Translations under genes and position numbers: made by a program
Assembly (NCBI GenBank): GCA_007693825.1
Contig: RECX01000184.1
Coordinates: 1 to 44,970, forward strand
DNA: 44,970 nucleotides
Reading direction: 5' to 3'
Source: Balneolaceae bacterium
Lineage (GTDB): Bacteria > Bacteroidota > Rhodothermia > Balneolales > Natronogracilivirgulaceae
Notes under the pieces: generated by a model
The model's database searches: none
What the model saw: only the letters and a program-made list of their open reading frames with translations
What the model was told of the DNA's origin: nothing
In this document: positions 16,601-25,648 of the stretch, one piece after another
How positions within the stretch are numbered: position 1 is the first letter of the stretch
Layout of the letters: each line of letters begins with the position of its first letter

Positions 16601-17730
16601 TCGAGTGGCTGACGCTGGAGGAACTGAAGGAGCTGGCCGCAGGTCCGGGGGAAGGCTCTGCGGGATACGGTCCGGCGGGCACCGATCCGGAAGAAATCGG
16701 TCAAGCTGCCATCGAACCGGAGGAAATCCGCATTCCCGACCGAAGTTCGGCGCTGTTCCGGGAGGCCGATGCGCGGGTCTCCGTGGAGGTCCGGGCGGCT
16801 TCCGGTAAAAAGACCGATCGGCCGGACATTGAAGTGTATGATGCGCAACCGGAGTTGCCCTGGCAGGATCTTTCCCCGTCGGATGCCGGGACGCTGATCC
16901 ATCGCACGCTGGAAGTTGGGCTGGATGCCGGGGTGGAGGATGGGCTGGATGCCGGGGTGGAGGACGGGGCCGCATCCACCAGTGAATCGGAACATTTCCG
17001 GAAACTGAAACACTTCTGGAAGCGGGAGCTGATCCGGATGAACGTCGCGGATCCCGACGGCGTGGTGGCTGCGAACTCGGGGGAATTGCTTCATCATTGC
17101 CGCAACGCCCGCAAGTGGATTAACACGCGCTTCGGGGAGGATGCATCCAGGCGGTTCGAGGTCGTTTTCGAGGTTAGTGTGCCGGTGAGCCGGGTGGATG
17201 GTGCCGGCACTAGTAGCGGCAGCCAAAATCGCGAAAGCCCGGATACCGAAGCCCTGGATGCCGTGAGCCCGGATACCGGCAGCCGCAGTCACGGGAACAC
17301 CGATCGGATGGAAAAAAATGTGACCATTCGCGGTTCGATCGACATGCTGATCCGCGACAGTGAGGGACAGATGCACATCGTGGATTTCAAAACGGGTCCG
17401 GTCCCCGGCCTGGCTGGCAGAGAGCCGGGGAGGGAAGGCAGTGTGGAAAGCACGCGAGAAGACCTGAGAAACAGCACAGGCGATAGTCCGGTTGGGCCGG
17501 TGGGAAACAGCCCGGATAACAGTCGGGACGGGACGGGCAACACCACGAATAATGAGACGGACGTCCTGGTGCGACATGCGAAAAATCTCGGCTATGACAA
17601 GCAGATCCGGAACTATCTTGTTGCCCGGGATGTGCTTCACGGCACTTCGCACGCCATGGATCCCGCCAGGGTCTGGCTGCTCTTCACGGCTCCGGAACCT
17701 GCCCGCGCCGTGTCACTTGCGGATTTCTGA
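13636..17730 (+). CDS. addA: AddA-like UvrD/RecB-family helicase-nuclease subunit
   Basis: The ATG at 13636 is chosen because GGGAGG lies 6 bp upstream; this gives 1364 residues and an 11-bp overlap with addB. ATGs at 13630 and 13687 are alternatives. All superfamily-1 helicase motifs are present: GAGTGKT (41-47), LALTFTDFAAAEM, VDEFQDTD (near 400), VGDVKQAIYGFRGGD (near 443), PYSFRSNE, MTIHGSKGLEFP (near 858) and LFYVAVTRAE (near 938). The C-terminal RecB-like nuclease shows MLIRDSEGQMHIVDFKTG (near 1248) and YDKQIRNYLVA. Three low-complexity insertions interrupt it: a ten-unit xGxS/L tetrapeptide run (15319-15438), an 8-residue duplication (16918-16965), and a Ser/Gly/Asp/Asn-rich stretch just after the nuclease motif. 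Confidence 0.94.
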   Translation: MAVERNNVEHNNVEGNNMVQSPDAITDRIRRHEGYLILEAGAGTGKTYNLTERVIHQLVEKGVPLERLLALTFTDFAAAEMRSRIYAAINRNIGTSKHLLTTRQRFSHNYISTFHSFCNRILQYFPDEVTEISVPDAPRAFGRPDHERSVDGALELLTDYDEVLWMMEWRKRFYSKYRDHEALQRQLTRLSVSDFEKFMNELSGVDDKALEELALLSPAEYPGWIGEVSKRWREERDALLRELLDLFASHPEWFASPEKIPRSVEALAAIKNKSGGFAKKAFNRNEIDEEALSEIGEQGDTLFGYHNALVALDGYLSRPDLVRELASYPEQENFDPDHEAYWNMRDLAELGLRWGALMRYQRFEAGYFNYDDMIWLTHRLFTDHPAVAAQMRARFDQILVDEFQDTDRRQWEILEKLAFPEVDVARGGKEPDQDTGNREAKQLLIVGDVKQAIYGFRGGDVAMMRRAGGELTRRSEATGAMPLMSVELPYSFRSNEAVVTFTNALFRGILGPKAQAASYEAYHQPLRRPSAELSGNAEAPGEVRILLADGKALEAELKKQHNGDSHGNLHGDSNRDLSGGLNGGSKGDSDGDSGGGSKGDSSDLVDAEVLASHPIHLEARRIAKFLREIYDGRREGYDVIHQKMKRGDKAVGVLYKRRTHMYALEDALREAGLPFTVAKGKSFYMRREVRDAWLLLSFLLDAFDDVSLTGLLRSPMVSLSDSALLTMRVVMDEDRNKYPNFWSAVSDHASWHGRLRDADRMALESAVPLLRKLREKVPFRRVSELLEEAFFTSGPYIGAFPDDPQVRENLVKLLDVIRNLESTGRGTLFEVTGFLSNRIGEEAGDSEAEQADPAPIQLMTIHGSKGLEFPMVVLPDMYSGDNDSGVQLYLADDDPDSFLWPALAYKPGDIEGDKDSEGSFLFRILKAERRKRQRAETKRLFYVAVTRAETHVLLSLTKPNRRKAGSFADLLEPWVMEQEADGARDVAEIEWLTLEELKELAAGPGEGSAGYGPAGTDPEEIGQAAIEPEEIRIPDRSSALFREADARVSVEVRAASGKKTDRPDIEVYDAQPELPWQDLSPSDAGTLIHRTLEVGLDAGVEDGLDAGVEDGAASTSESEHFRKLKHFWKRELIRMNVADPDGVVAANSGELLHHCRNARKWINTRFGEDASRRFEVVFEVSVPVSRVDGAGTSSGSQNRESPDTEALDAVSPDTGSRSHGNTDRMEKNVTIRGSIDMLIRDSEGQMHIVDFKTGPVPGLAGREPGREGSVESTREDLRNSTGDSPVGPVGNSPDNSRDGTGNTTNNETDVLVRHAKNLGYDKQIRNYLVARDVLHGTSHAMDPARVWLLFTAPEPARAVSLADF
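13651..13695. repeat. 15-bp tandem repeat at the 5' end of addA
   Basis: AACAATGTGGAACAC and AACAATGTGGAAGGC are adjacent, followed by a degenerate AACAATATGGTACAG. They encode NNVEH-NNVEG-NNMVQ a few residues after the start codon and before the conserved helicase region. Confidence 0.85.
15319..15438. repeat. 12-bp degenerate tandem repeat inside addA, ten units
   Basis: Ten consecutive 4-codon units read NGDS-HGNL-HGDS-NRDL-SGGL-NGGS-KGDS-DGDS-GGGS-KGDS. Nucleotide units are of the form nnnGGnGATTCG. The run sits in a linker between helicase motifs and should be a disordered loop. Confidence 0.85.
16918..16965. repeat. 24-bp direct duplication inside addA
   Basis: GGGCTGGATGCCGGGGTGGAGGAT is duplicated head to tail with a single mismatch at the last base, encoding GLDAGVED twice just before the C-terminal nuclease domain. 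Confidence 0.9.
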
Positions 17731-17766
17731 AAGGCAACGATTTTCGAATCCCGTCCGTTTTATTGC

Positions 17767-17774
17767 TATATTTG
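17767..17774 (+). promoter_or_regulatory. Candidate Bacteroidota-type -7 box for the M14 peptidase gene
   Basis: TATATTTG matches the TAnnTTTG -7 consensus exactly and lies 93 bp upstream of the ATG at 17868. The expected -33 TTG is replaced by TTTTCG, so the promoter would be incomplete. Confidence 0.4.
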
Positions 17775-17867
17775 CGAGGTTTTCCGATTTGGTGGCGCGT
17801 CCGGCCCCTGACGCCACACGCATCCACCCGAAACCCGGTCATTTGTTATTCAAAATACTTTTAAAAG

Positions 17868-20816
17868 ATGCGCACTTTTCGATCAATCGTATTTCTCTCC
17901 TTCGTGTTTCCCTCCTTTTTTCTCATGGCCGGGCTGGCATACGGCCTGCCGGCTCCCGGTGCGGGACATGGGGATGGGCATGCCGGACAGGCACAAGATG
18001 CCGGACAGGCTCCTCAAAATGGGATCCAGTCACCATCTCGTTTCCTTGGGTACGCGCCCGGTGAGCGATTCACGCGCCACCACGACATCCTCGCCTATTT
18101 CCGGCATGTGGCGGATGCGAGTCCGCATGTGCACCTGAAAGAGTATGGGGAGAGCTATCGGTTTCGTCCGCTTATTGCGGTTTTTGTAAGTTCGGAAGAG
18201 AATTTGCACGGGTTGGATACGATCCGGGTCAATAACAGGCGTATGGCCGGACTTGATCCCGGCGAGGTGGAGGGACGTACCGCGGCAATTTTGTGGATGA
18301 GTTACGGCATCCACGGGAACGAATCGTCCAGTCCCGAAGCGGCGATGTGGACTTTGTATGCGCTCGCGGCCGGGATGGAAGACAGCCTTGGAACCGGAAT
18401 GGAAAGCGGGATGGATACCGACCGGGAAACTGCGTTGGATGGTGGTCTGGAATCCGGAATGGTTGCCGGCAGGGAAACCGCCCTGGGCCCGGACATGGCC
18501 TCCGCATCCGACATCCAAAAATGGCTGGAAAACACGGTGGTGGTCATCGATCCGGTGCTGAATCCAGATGGACGTGAGCGCTATGTGCAGTGGTTTGACC
18601 AGACCCAGGGGCGTCACCCCGATCCGCGCCTCGAGACGCGCGAGCACGCCGAGCCCTGGCCGGGCGCGCGCAGCAACCACTACTATTTCGACCTGAACCG
18701 CGACTGGGCATGGCAGACCCAGATCGAATCGAAGCAGCGCGCCGCGTTGTACCATTTGTGGATGCCGCATGTGCATGCCGATTTCCACGAGATGTTCACC
18801 AACGACTACTATTTTCCGCCGGCGGCCGAGCCTTTTCATACGGCTATCACGCCCTGGCAGCGGGAATTCCAGCACAAAATCGGCCAAAACCACGCCAGCC
18901 GGTTCGACCGGCGCCATGAGCGGTACTTCACCGCCGAGATATTCGACCTGTTCTATCCGGGCTTCGGCGACACCTGGCCGACCTTCAACGGCGCCATTGG
19001 CATGACTTATGAGCAGATGGGACACAGCCGCGCCGGCAACAAGATGATCGACGAGCACGGAGATACCCTCACGCTGGCCGAACGCATCCGCAATCATCAC
19101 GAGGTGGGACTGTCCACCGTGGAAGTGACCGCACAAAACAGCGAACGACTCCTGCATGAATTCCGCGAGTACTTCCGCCGGGCGCAGCAGGATCCGGACG
19201 GACGTTTTTCCGCTTTTGTGATCAGTGGTGAGAATCATCCGGACCGGCTCATCACGTTTCTCGATTATCTGGACCGGCAGGAGATCCGGTATCACCTGGC
19301 CGAGGGCGGACGGCGATTCACCGGCAGGCATTATGCCTCCGGCGAGGAGCAGCGTCGACGGACGGCGGATACGGACATTGTGGTGCCGGTGCGGCAGCCC
19401 AAAGCGGTACTCACGCATGTGCTGTTCGATCCGGATCCCGCGGTGGTGCTGGCCGATTCCAACACCTATGACATCACGGCGTGGGCGATTCCCTATGCGT
19501 ACGGCCTGGAGGCATGGGCCACTGCGGATCAGATCCGGCTGTCCGATGAGCCGGTGCGCACATCCACCAGTTACCGGCCGCTGTTTCCATCTACCGATAG
19601 TGAACCGGATCACACATCTGATAACCGGCATTCGGCATATGGGACGGACGATAACAATGCTGCCCGGACATCCAACGAGCCCGGGCAGAGTCACACATCA
19701 GTTGATCGCGAGCCATCCGGTGACCAGGGCTATGCGTGGCTTCTGGCCTGGGGGGATGTGCGTGATGCCGCATTCGTGGCGGGGCTGCTGAGCCGCGATG
19801 TGCGTATGAGCATCACGGAGCGTCCGTTCACCATTGCCGGGCGTTCGTGGCCATCCGGTTCGGTGGTCATTACGCGTCGCGCAAACCGTCATCTGGGTGA
19901 TCGTCTGCCGCGCATCATCGACAACGTCGCTGCCCGGCATGACCGTCGCGTGCAGCCCGTATCCACCGGACTCACCGACTACGGCGTTGATCTCGGTTCG
20001 CCGCATGTCCGTCCGCTGGAAAAGCCCGTGGTCGCCGTTCCGTCTGGCGATGGCATTGCTTCCGGCAATCTGGGTGAGATCCGTCATTTCTTCGATTATA
20101 CGCTCGAATACCCTCTCGCCGTATTCGACCAGCGCCGTTTCTCCAGGTTTCCGCTGGAGGACTACAATGTGCTGCTCCTGCCCGAGGGCAGCTACACCGA
20201 CTGGCGCGAATCCGACTGGGACCGCATCATGGAGTGGGTCCGCAAGGGTGGACGGCTGATCGCCTTTCCCACGGTCCTGCGCACGCTTTCGGCCCGTGAG
20301 GATGTGCCGCTTACCATGCGCAGTTTTGACGCGCCCGGCGACAGCGACGTCGATCCTGCCGCCAGCGGTGCCGGGTCGGCCGCCAGCACAAAAGGGGTCT
20401 ACGACGATCCGGATAGCACATTTCCGACCAGCGACACCCGCTTCGAAAACCGGCGCCTGCAGGCACTGAACCGGCAGATAAGCGGCGCGGTCTTGCGTGT
20501 GGAACTCGATGACAGCCATCCGCTTGCGTACGGGATCGGTCCCGCATACGCAACGCTGAAACGCGGGGCGGTGCTTCCGGAACTGTTGACGGATGGCTGG
20601 AATGTCGCCCGCATCGCTGCAGAGGATCCGATCCTGGGTGGATGGGCTGGCCAGGAGGCGCAGCAGCTTGCCGCCGGTTCGCTGATGGCGGGAACCATAT
20701 CGTCGGGACGGGGTCAGATTGTGATCCTGGCCGACAATCCGCTTTATCGCGGTTTCTGGCGCAACGGCCAGCTCCTCTTTTCAAATGCCATTTTCCAGGC
20801 GTGGATTGCGCAATAA
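17868..20816 (+). CDS. Large secreted M14-family metallocarboxypeptidase
   Basis: The product is 982 residues with a signal peptide (FLSFVFPSFFLMAGLAYG). The M14 zinc site is HGNESS (His149, Glu152), with a third ligand in HVHADFHEM (His303 or His307). FDLNRDWAW and STVEVTAQN (probable catalytic Glu near residue 420) also fit. The C-terminal third contains YNVLLLPEGSYTDW and IMEWVRKGGRLIAFPT, like the glutamine-amidotransferase-like domain found behind M14 domains in Bacteroidota enzymes. Low-complexity insertions occur near 170-210 (GMESGMDTDRETAL), 568-615 and 820-850; a Gly/Gln-rich stretch follows the signal peptide. It probably trims peptides in the periplasm or outside the cell. It converges on SusC/SusD pair I. 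Confidence 0.9.
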   Translation: MRTFRSIVFLSFVFPSFFLMAGLAYGLPAPGAGHGDGHAGQAQDAGQAPQNGIQSPSRFLGYAPGERFTRHHDILAYFRHVADASPHVHLKEYGESYRFRPLIAVFVSSEENLHGLDTIRVNNRRMAGLDPGEVEGRTAAILWMSYGIHGNESSSPEAAMWTLYALAAGMEDSLGTGMESGMDTDRETALDGGLESGMVAGRETALGPDMASASDIQKWLENTVVVIDPVLNPDGRERYVQWFDQTQGRHPDPRLETREHAEPWPGARSNHYYFDLNRDWAWQTQIESKQRAALYHLWMPHVHADFHEMFTNDYYFPPAAEPFHTAITPWQREFQHKIGQNHASRFDRRHERYFTAEIFDLFYPGFGDTWPTFNGAIGMTYEQMGHSRAGNKMIDEHGDTLTLAERIRNHHEVGLSTVEVTAQNSERLLHEFREYFRRAQQDPDGRFSAFVISGENHPDRLITFLDYLDRQEIRYHLAEGGRRFTGRHYASGEEQRRRTADTDIVVPVRQPKAVLTHVLFDPDPAVVLADSNTYDITAWAIPYAYGLEAWATADQIRLSDEPVRTSTSYRPLFPSTDSEPDHTSDNRHSAYGTDDNNAARTSNEPGQSHTSVDREPSGDQGYAWLLAWGDVRDAAFVAGLLSRDVRMSITERPFTIAGRSWPSGSVVITRRANRHLGDRLPRIIDNVAARHDRRVQPVSTGLTDYGVDLGSPHVRPLEKPVVAVPSGDGIASGNLGEIRHFFDYTLEYPLAVFDQRRFSRFPLEDYNVLLLPEGSYTDWRESDWDRIMEWVRKGGRLIAFPTVLRTLSAREDVPLTMRSFDAPGDSDVDPAASGAGSAASTKGVYDDPDSTFPTSDTRFENRRLQALNRQISGAVLRVELDDSHPLAYGIGPAYATLKRGAVLPELLTDGWNVARIAAEDPILGGWAGQEAQQLAAGSLMAGTISSGRGQIVILADNPLYRGFWRNGQLLFSNAIFQAWIAQ

Positions 20817-20852
20817 AAAAAAGCGTCCGGCGAATGAACACCGGACGCTTTC
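20813..20852 (-). terminator. Terminator of SusC/SusD operon I, probably bidirectional
   Basis: A 10-bp perfect stem (AAGCGTCCGG / CCGGACGCTT) with a 10-nt loop is followed on the minus strand by a run of T residues. It lies between the convergent M14 and SusD genes. A second hairpin, TTGCACC-tttt-GGTGCAA (20860-20877), lies between it and the SusD stop. Confidence 0.85.
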
Positions 20853-20891
20853 TCATCACTTGCACCTTTTGGTGCAAAACAGATTCTCAGA

Positions 20892-22307
20892 TCATGGAAC
20901 ATCCCACCAGACACGATCGGTGAGCGACGCGGGTCCGGCCGCATCCACGTTAGTCCGGTTCGCGTTGATTTCGGACTGAGGATAGGGCCAGCGGCGCGGG
21001 ATCACATTTCCTGTGAGGTTTTGTTCCGCCGGCTGCAGAGCAGGGATCCCGGTTCGACGCCAGTCGGAAAACACTTCCTGCTGCAGGAAGAGGGCCACAT
21101 ACTTGTGGGTCATCAGGCGGGTCAGACCGTCTCCATCCTGGATGGAAGCGGCCGTCTCCGACGCCTGGGCGGCAACATATGCCGCATCCGCCTCGCCGGT
21201 CACCTCTTCCAGGGAGGCAATGATGGCCTCGTTCATGGCTTCGGCAGCCGGACCGTAATTGCCGAGCCGGTAATTCGCCTCAGCTTCCAGAAACTTGACT
21301 TCGCTGAAGGTAATGTAGTGGAAGGGGCCTTCCGGACGGTTGTAATACTCACCGAGTTCGGAAATCCCTTCACGTCCAAGCACCCCGGCGATCTGTCCCA
21401 CAAAATCGCCGTCGCTGTTCGGTGCGGCAAAATGCGGCAGGCGCGGGTCATCGATGCTCAAAAGCAAATCGACGAAAAACTCACCCATTGCGGTGTTGGT
21501 CCCGAAGGCACTTACATTGTGCGTATACCAGGGGTTCGCCTGCTGCTCTTCCGTACTGAACGGAAACGACATGTTATCGGTGTTGCTGGTCAACGTGCCG
21601 CGTCCAAGCGCATTCAGTACCGCCGTGGCTGATCCCTGCGGATCCACCTTGCTGCTGTGGTTGTGGTAGCGGGCGCTTAAGGCGTTGGCCGCCATTTCCC
21701 ACATTGCCAGGTTTCCGCCATAGATCAGGTCCTCGTTGCCAAGCTGCTGCATGAGTCCCACGCTTCGCCGGAGATCTTCTACCCCGGCGGTGAGCAAGCG
21801 CTGGATTTCGGGATAGATTACTTCCTGCGAATTGTCGTAGGCAGGTGTCGGGAAATCGGCACCCTGGAAGGCCTCGGTATAAGGTACGTGGTTCCAGAGA
21901 CTGGTGACCATGCCCAGCGCATTGGCCATCAGAATCTTGGCGACACCGCGATGGTGCCAGGCTTCTTCCTCTTCCGCCCTCTGGATGACAAGATAGAGGT
22001 TGTTCATGGCTCCGGAGTAGAGGTTCTGGTCCCAGACGGTTCCGGCAATACCGGAGCTGAAGTTATAGCGGGACACGTCTCCGTGAACCCTTTCGGTGCC
22101 AGCCATCTGCTGCATCAGTACGGAGTTGTACTGGGAGATATTCCCGCCGAGGCCATAGGCAAGATTGGCCTGGGCATGTGGCAGCAGGTTGTTCAACCCG
22201 GTAGATGTAGCCTGGTTCGGGTTTTCGTTGGTGGAACTGATCTCACAGGCGGTAAAAGCCAGGATCAGGACACCAAGAAATACGGTTAAATGGATATGGT
22301 TCCTCAT
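20892..22307 (-). CDS. SusD/RagB-family outer-membrane lipoprotein (pair I)
   Basis: This is the surface-exposed substrate-binding lid of a SusCD importer. The start is MRNHIHLTVFLGV at 22307, preceded by GAGGACTTTT; the track start at 22451 lies inside the SusC gene. That gives 471 residues. The lipoprotein signal ends LAFTAC, with Cys21 as acylation site, followed by EISSTNENPNQATSTG; the NENPN element is typical of the SusD-like_2 group (PF12771). TPR-like helices follow (FSEVKFLEAEANYRLGNYG) and it ends RVWWDVP, like pair II. It is 31 bp downstream of its SusC partner. The substrate is unknown; peptides are favoured by the neighbouring peptidases (inference). Confidence 0.95.
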   Translation of the reverse strand: MRNHIHLTVFLGVLILAFTACEISSTNENPNQATSTGLNNLLPHAQANLAYGLGGNISQYNSVLMQQMAGTERVHGDVSRYNFSSGIAGTVWDQNLYSGAMNNLYLVIQRAEEEEAWHHRGVAKILMANALGMVTSLWNHVPYTEAFQGADFPTPAYDNSQEVIYPEIQRLLTAGVEDLRRSVGLMQQLGNEDLIYGGNLAMWEMAANALSARYHNHSSKVDPQGSATAVLNALGRGTLTSNTDNMSFPFSTEEQQANPWYTHNVSAFGTNTAMGEFFVDLLLSIDDPRLPHFAAPNSDGDFVGQIAGVLGREGISELGEYYNRPEGPFHYITFSEVKFLEAEANYRLGNYGPAAEAMNEAIIASLEEVTGEADAAYVAAQASETAASIQDGDGLTRLMTHKYVALFLQQEVFSDWRRTGIPALQPAEQNLTGNVIPRRWPYPQSEINANRTNVDAAGPASLTDRVWWDVP

Positions 22308-22338
22308 AATAAAAGTCCTCATTCTTTGGGTTTCCGGC

Positions 22339-25300
22339 TTATAACGCAAGATTGATCTCAAGTCCGAAACTGCGGGCGCTCGGATTGTTGTAGTAGTCGA
22401 TTCCGATGGACCTGTCGGGTCCGTACAGGTTGGTCTCGGGGTCGATTCCACTGTAACCCGTGATCAGCAGCAGGTTGCGTCCCCACAGCGATACGCTGGC
22501 TGAGCTCAGTCCCAGACGGTCGGTGATGGAGGGAGCAAGACTATAGGAGAGGGTCACGTCCCGCAGCCGGATCCAGGAGGCATCCTCAACAAACGGTTCG
22601 TTGACATTGCTGTAGCCCTCGATATTCTGCCAGTAGAACTGGTTGAGTTCCACCGGAATATCATTGAGGGATCCATCTTCCTTAACACCATCAAAGATGA
22701 CGGTCTCACCTCTGCGTTCGGTTTCACGCGACTGGCCGTTCTGGCGCATCACCGCTTCCACGCCATTCCAGACATCACCGCCCTGACGGATGTCGATCAG
22801 TGATGTGAATCGCAAAGCGCGGTAGGTGAACGTATTGCGGATGCCCAAAGTGAAGTCGGGGTTTGGATCACCCAGTTTCATGAGTTCGGGATTCCGCATC
22901 GGATAGCCGTAGGTGGCGTTGTTCGGGTTGCTGTCGATGATCTTGTTTCCGTTCGCATCACGCAGCCATCCGGTACCGTAAAAGACGCCATAGGCTTCGC
23001 CCGGGACAAGGCGGGGGTTGATGCCCACACCGGGAGGACCAAGTCCGCCCAGCTCGATCATATCCACCCCTTCGGCAAGGGCAATGACCTCGCTTCGGTT
23101 GCGGGTAAAATTGAAAACGGCATCCCAGCGGAATTCGCTCCTCATGAACGGAGTTACGTTGACCTGAAGTTCGATACCACGGTTTTCAAGTTCACCCGCG
23201 TTGCTTTGGAACAGGTTGTATCCACTGGATGGTGGCAGGGAGACTGGAATGATCTGATTCTTGTTGTTGGAAATGTAGTAGGTTACATCAAAACGGAGAC
23301 GGTTTTCGAAGAACCGGATGTCTCCTCCAAACTCCAGCGAGGTATTGGTCTCGGGCTCGATGTTCGGATTGCCGACAACCACGCTGGCAGTAGTTCCCAA
23401 AACACCCTGGTACGGGAAGAAGAAGCTGTTGCCATAACTCTGTCCCACACCGGAAGGAAGGAAATAGGAGTTGGTTATGAAGAGAGGTGCATCGTTACCC
23501 ACGCTGGCGTAGGATGCCCGGACCTGAGCAAAGCTGATCACATCCGGCAACTCAAATGCTTCCGAGAAAACGAAGGCTCCACTGACGGCCGGGAAGAAGA
23601 ACGAGTTGTTATCTGCCGGCAGGGTGGATGACCATTCATTGCGTCCGGTCACATCAATATAGACCAGATCGCGGTAGTTGACGTTCAGGTTGCCGAATAC
23701 GGCCACACGTTCCCTTGGCAGGGTGCTGTGCTGGACGAACGGGTCCTGCGTAGTGTTGGCGATGTTGAAGAATCCGCGCTGCTCGAATCCGCGTCCCGAT
23801 ATGTAGATGCGGTTGGTATTGTAATTCTGGTAGTTGTGGCCGGTGATGAGCTGGAAGTTCCAGTCATTGTCCATGCTGTGGGTCAGCGTAAGGAGGAAGT
23901 CGGAATGGTAGTTCCTTGTGGTGAACGTTTCCTCGAAGAGGCGTCCCAGACGTCCGTCGCCACCGCTCGACCCGAGGTCGAAGTTATGCCGGCGCCGGTC
24001 AGAGTAAGTGTCCAGCCCGAAGCGGTAAGAGGCAACGGCCCAAGGTGCGAGGTCATAGCTGAGCATGGCGTTACCGACAAACCGGCTTACCTCGTCACGA
24101 TAGATGTTGTTGTTGACGGTCCAGAACGGGCTGTCCGGCCCGCGGTTGTCGCCTGCCTCGGTGGCGGAACGTCCGGTGTGAGTCCGGGCGGAACCATCCG
24201 GGTTTTCATAGGCAAACGGATCGTTTTTCGGATCGCTGGTGCCATAGGTAAGGTCCATGATCGGGTTGGTCCGCGTCAGCGGGATCATGATGCTTGTGAA
24301 GTTGGATCCGCGACCGGCCCGGCGGCCCTGTGAATTGATATAGTTGGCACGTCCGGAAACGCGAAGCCTGTCGGTCAGATCCGAATCGGCGTTCAGCCGC
24401 ACAGAGTTTCGTTTGAAATAGGTCTTGGGGATGAAACCGTTCTCATCGGTGTTGCCGAAGGAGAAAAACAGGCTGCGGTCACGCGTACCGGTGGATATGC
24501 TTACCTGGTTGGATCTGCTCAGGCCTGATTCGAAGAATGCGTCCATATTTTCGTACGTCTCCACCGCTTCACCAGTTGCTGCCGGATTGGTACGCAGCAC
24601 AGGATCGCCCTTGATGTGCCAGTTGCTTGCGGTATTGCCGTCGTAGCTCAGTTCCGAGATATGCGGACCCCAGTGGGCGGGTGAGGTGAGTCCGAGATTT
24701 CCTCCGCTGCCCGGTCCATATTCGCGCTGCATTTTGTAGAGTTTGTTGACTTGTGTGAGTCCAACCCGGCTGGATACGTTGATATTGGTGCGGGGTACGG
24801 CACCCTGGGCGCCGCGCTTGGTCTCGATGATAATGGCACCGTTGGCGGCGTCAATGCCGTAGAGTGCGGCGGCGGCCGGGCCTTTAAGCACAGTCATGGA
24901 TTCCACGTCTTCCGGGTTGATGTCGATGGCCCGGTTGGAATTGTCCACCGAACTGAACACCACGGTCGTGTTGTAATCATTGCTGATGGGCACACCGTCA
25001 ACCACATACAGAGGCTGATTATTACCGAGAAGCGACGCACGTCCACGGATGTTCACGGAGGTGGCACCGCCGGGAACCCCGGCCTGACTGGTGACGAGCA
25101 CTCCGGAAATCTGACCACTCAAAGCATCACTCAGGCTGATCTGCCGGGTGTCGGCAATTTGCTGGCCACGCACGCTTTGAATAGCGTAACCGAGAGACCG
25201 TTGATCGGCATCAAGCCCCAGTGCGGTCACCACAAGGTCATCAAGTAGCAGCAGGTCAGACTGCATCTGAACGTTGATAGTGGTTCGGCCCTGTATGGCG

Positions 25301-25551
25301 ATTCTACGGGTTTGGTACCCGAGGAAACTGAATACAAGATGGGTCATATCATCTGTAACGGTAATCTGGTATTCTCCATCAAGTGTTGTTACCGTGCCGG
25401 TGGTTGTCCCCTCTGCAAGGATGTTAACACCTGAGAGAGGTTCACCATCAATGGCGTCCGTAACAACCCCGGTTATGGTTTGTCCGAGCACAGATGCCGG
25501 GAGGGCAAACAGGCATACGGACAGAAGGTACAGTATGTAAGTGTGTTTCAT
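22339..25551 (-). CDS. SusC/RagA-family TonB-linked outer-membrane protein (pair I)
   Basis: This 1070-residue TonB-dependent transporter is the barrel of pair I. A signal peptide ends at VLGQ (about residue 24). A carboxypeptidase-regulatory-like domain follows (TITGVVTDAIDGEPLSGVNI, residues 25-105). The plug domain (about 110-235) shows SDALSGQISGVLV, NQPLYVVDGVPIS and AAALYGIDAANGAIIIETKR. The rest is the 22-strand barrel, ending SFGLEINLAL. There is no N-terminal signalling extension for an anti-sigma factor, and no ECF sigma gene is nearby. It is followed by its SusD partner and a terminator. Length and domain order are normal for SusC. Confidence 0.96.
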   Translation of the reverse strand: MKHTYILYLLSVCLFALPASVLGQTITGVVTDAIDGEPLSGVNILAEGTTTGTVTTLDGEYQITVTDDMTHLVFSFLGYQTRRIAIQGRTTINVQMQSDLLLLDDLVVTALGLDADQRSLGYAIQSVRGQQIADTRQISLSDALSGQISGVLVTSQAGVPGGATSVNIRGRASLLGNNQPLYVVDGVPISNDYNTTVVFSSVDNSNRAIDINPEDVESMTVLKGPAAAALYGIDAANGAIIIETKRGAQGAVPRTNINVSSRVGLTQVNKLYKMQREYGPGSGGNLGLTSPAHWGPHISELSYDGNTASNWHIKGDPVLRTNPAATGEAVETYENMDAFFESGLSRSNQVSISTGTRDRSLFFSFGNTDENGFIPKTYFKRNSVRLNADSDLTDRLRVSGRANYINSQGRRAGRGSNFTSIMIPLTRTNPIMDLTYGTSDPKNDPFAYENPDGSARTHTGRSATEAGDNRGPDSPFWTVNNNIYRDEVSRFVGNAMLSYDLAPWAVASYRFGLDTYSDRRRHNFDLGSSGGDGRLGRLFEETFTTRNYHSDFLLTLTHSMDNDWNFQLITGHNYQNYNTNRIYISGRGFEQRGFFNIANTTQDPFVQHSTLPRERVAVFGNLNVNYRDLVYIDVTGRNEWSSTLPADNNSFFFPAVSGAFVFSEAFELPDVISFAQVRASYASVGNDAPLFITNSYFLPSGVGQSYGNSFFFPYQGVLGTTASVVVGNPNIEPETNTSLEFGGDIRFFENRLRFDVTYYISNNKNQIIPVSLPPSSGYNLFQSNAGELENRGIELQVNVTPFMRSEFRWDAVFNFTRNRSEVIALAEGVDMIELGGLGPPGVGINPRLVPGEAYGVFYGTGWLRDANGNKIIDSNPNNATYGYPMRNPELMKLGDPNPDFTLGIRNTFTYRALRFTSLIDIRQGGDVWNGVEAVMRQNGQSRETERRGETVIFDGVKEDGSLNDIPVELNQFYWQNIEGYSNVNEPFVEDASWIRLRDVTLSYSLAPSITDRLGLSSASVSLWGRNLLLITGYSGIDPETNLYGPDRSIGIDYYNNPSARSFGLEINLAL

Positions 25552-25648
25552 TATTACCCCTATTTGATTAAGGTATGGCTGTTTATAAATATCTTACTAT
25601 TAAAATAATAAGTTATCTATACCTATAGTAGTAACAGCGATTAGCATG

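Noticed and set aside
15424-17652. 742-residue antisense ORF opposite addA
   Set aside because: addA has all helicase motifs in the other strand. Long antisense frames are expected at this GC content, and the antisense protein is His/Arg/Pro-rich without motifs.
18030-19694. 554-residue antisense ORF opposite the M14 peptidase
   Set aside because: The plus-strand peptidase has an intact zinc site; the antisense frame has no domain and is a composition shadow.
24812-24900. Possible frameshift or second gene inside SusC I
   Set aside because: The frame is continuous for 1070 residues with normal plug and barrel motifs; the overlapping small ORFs are shadows.
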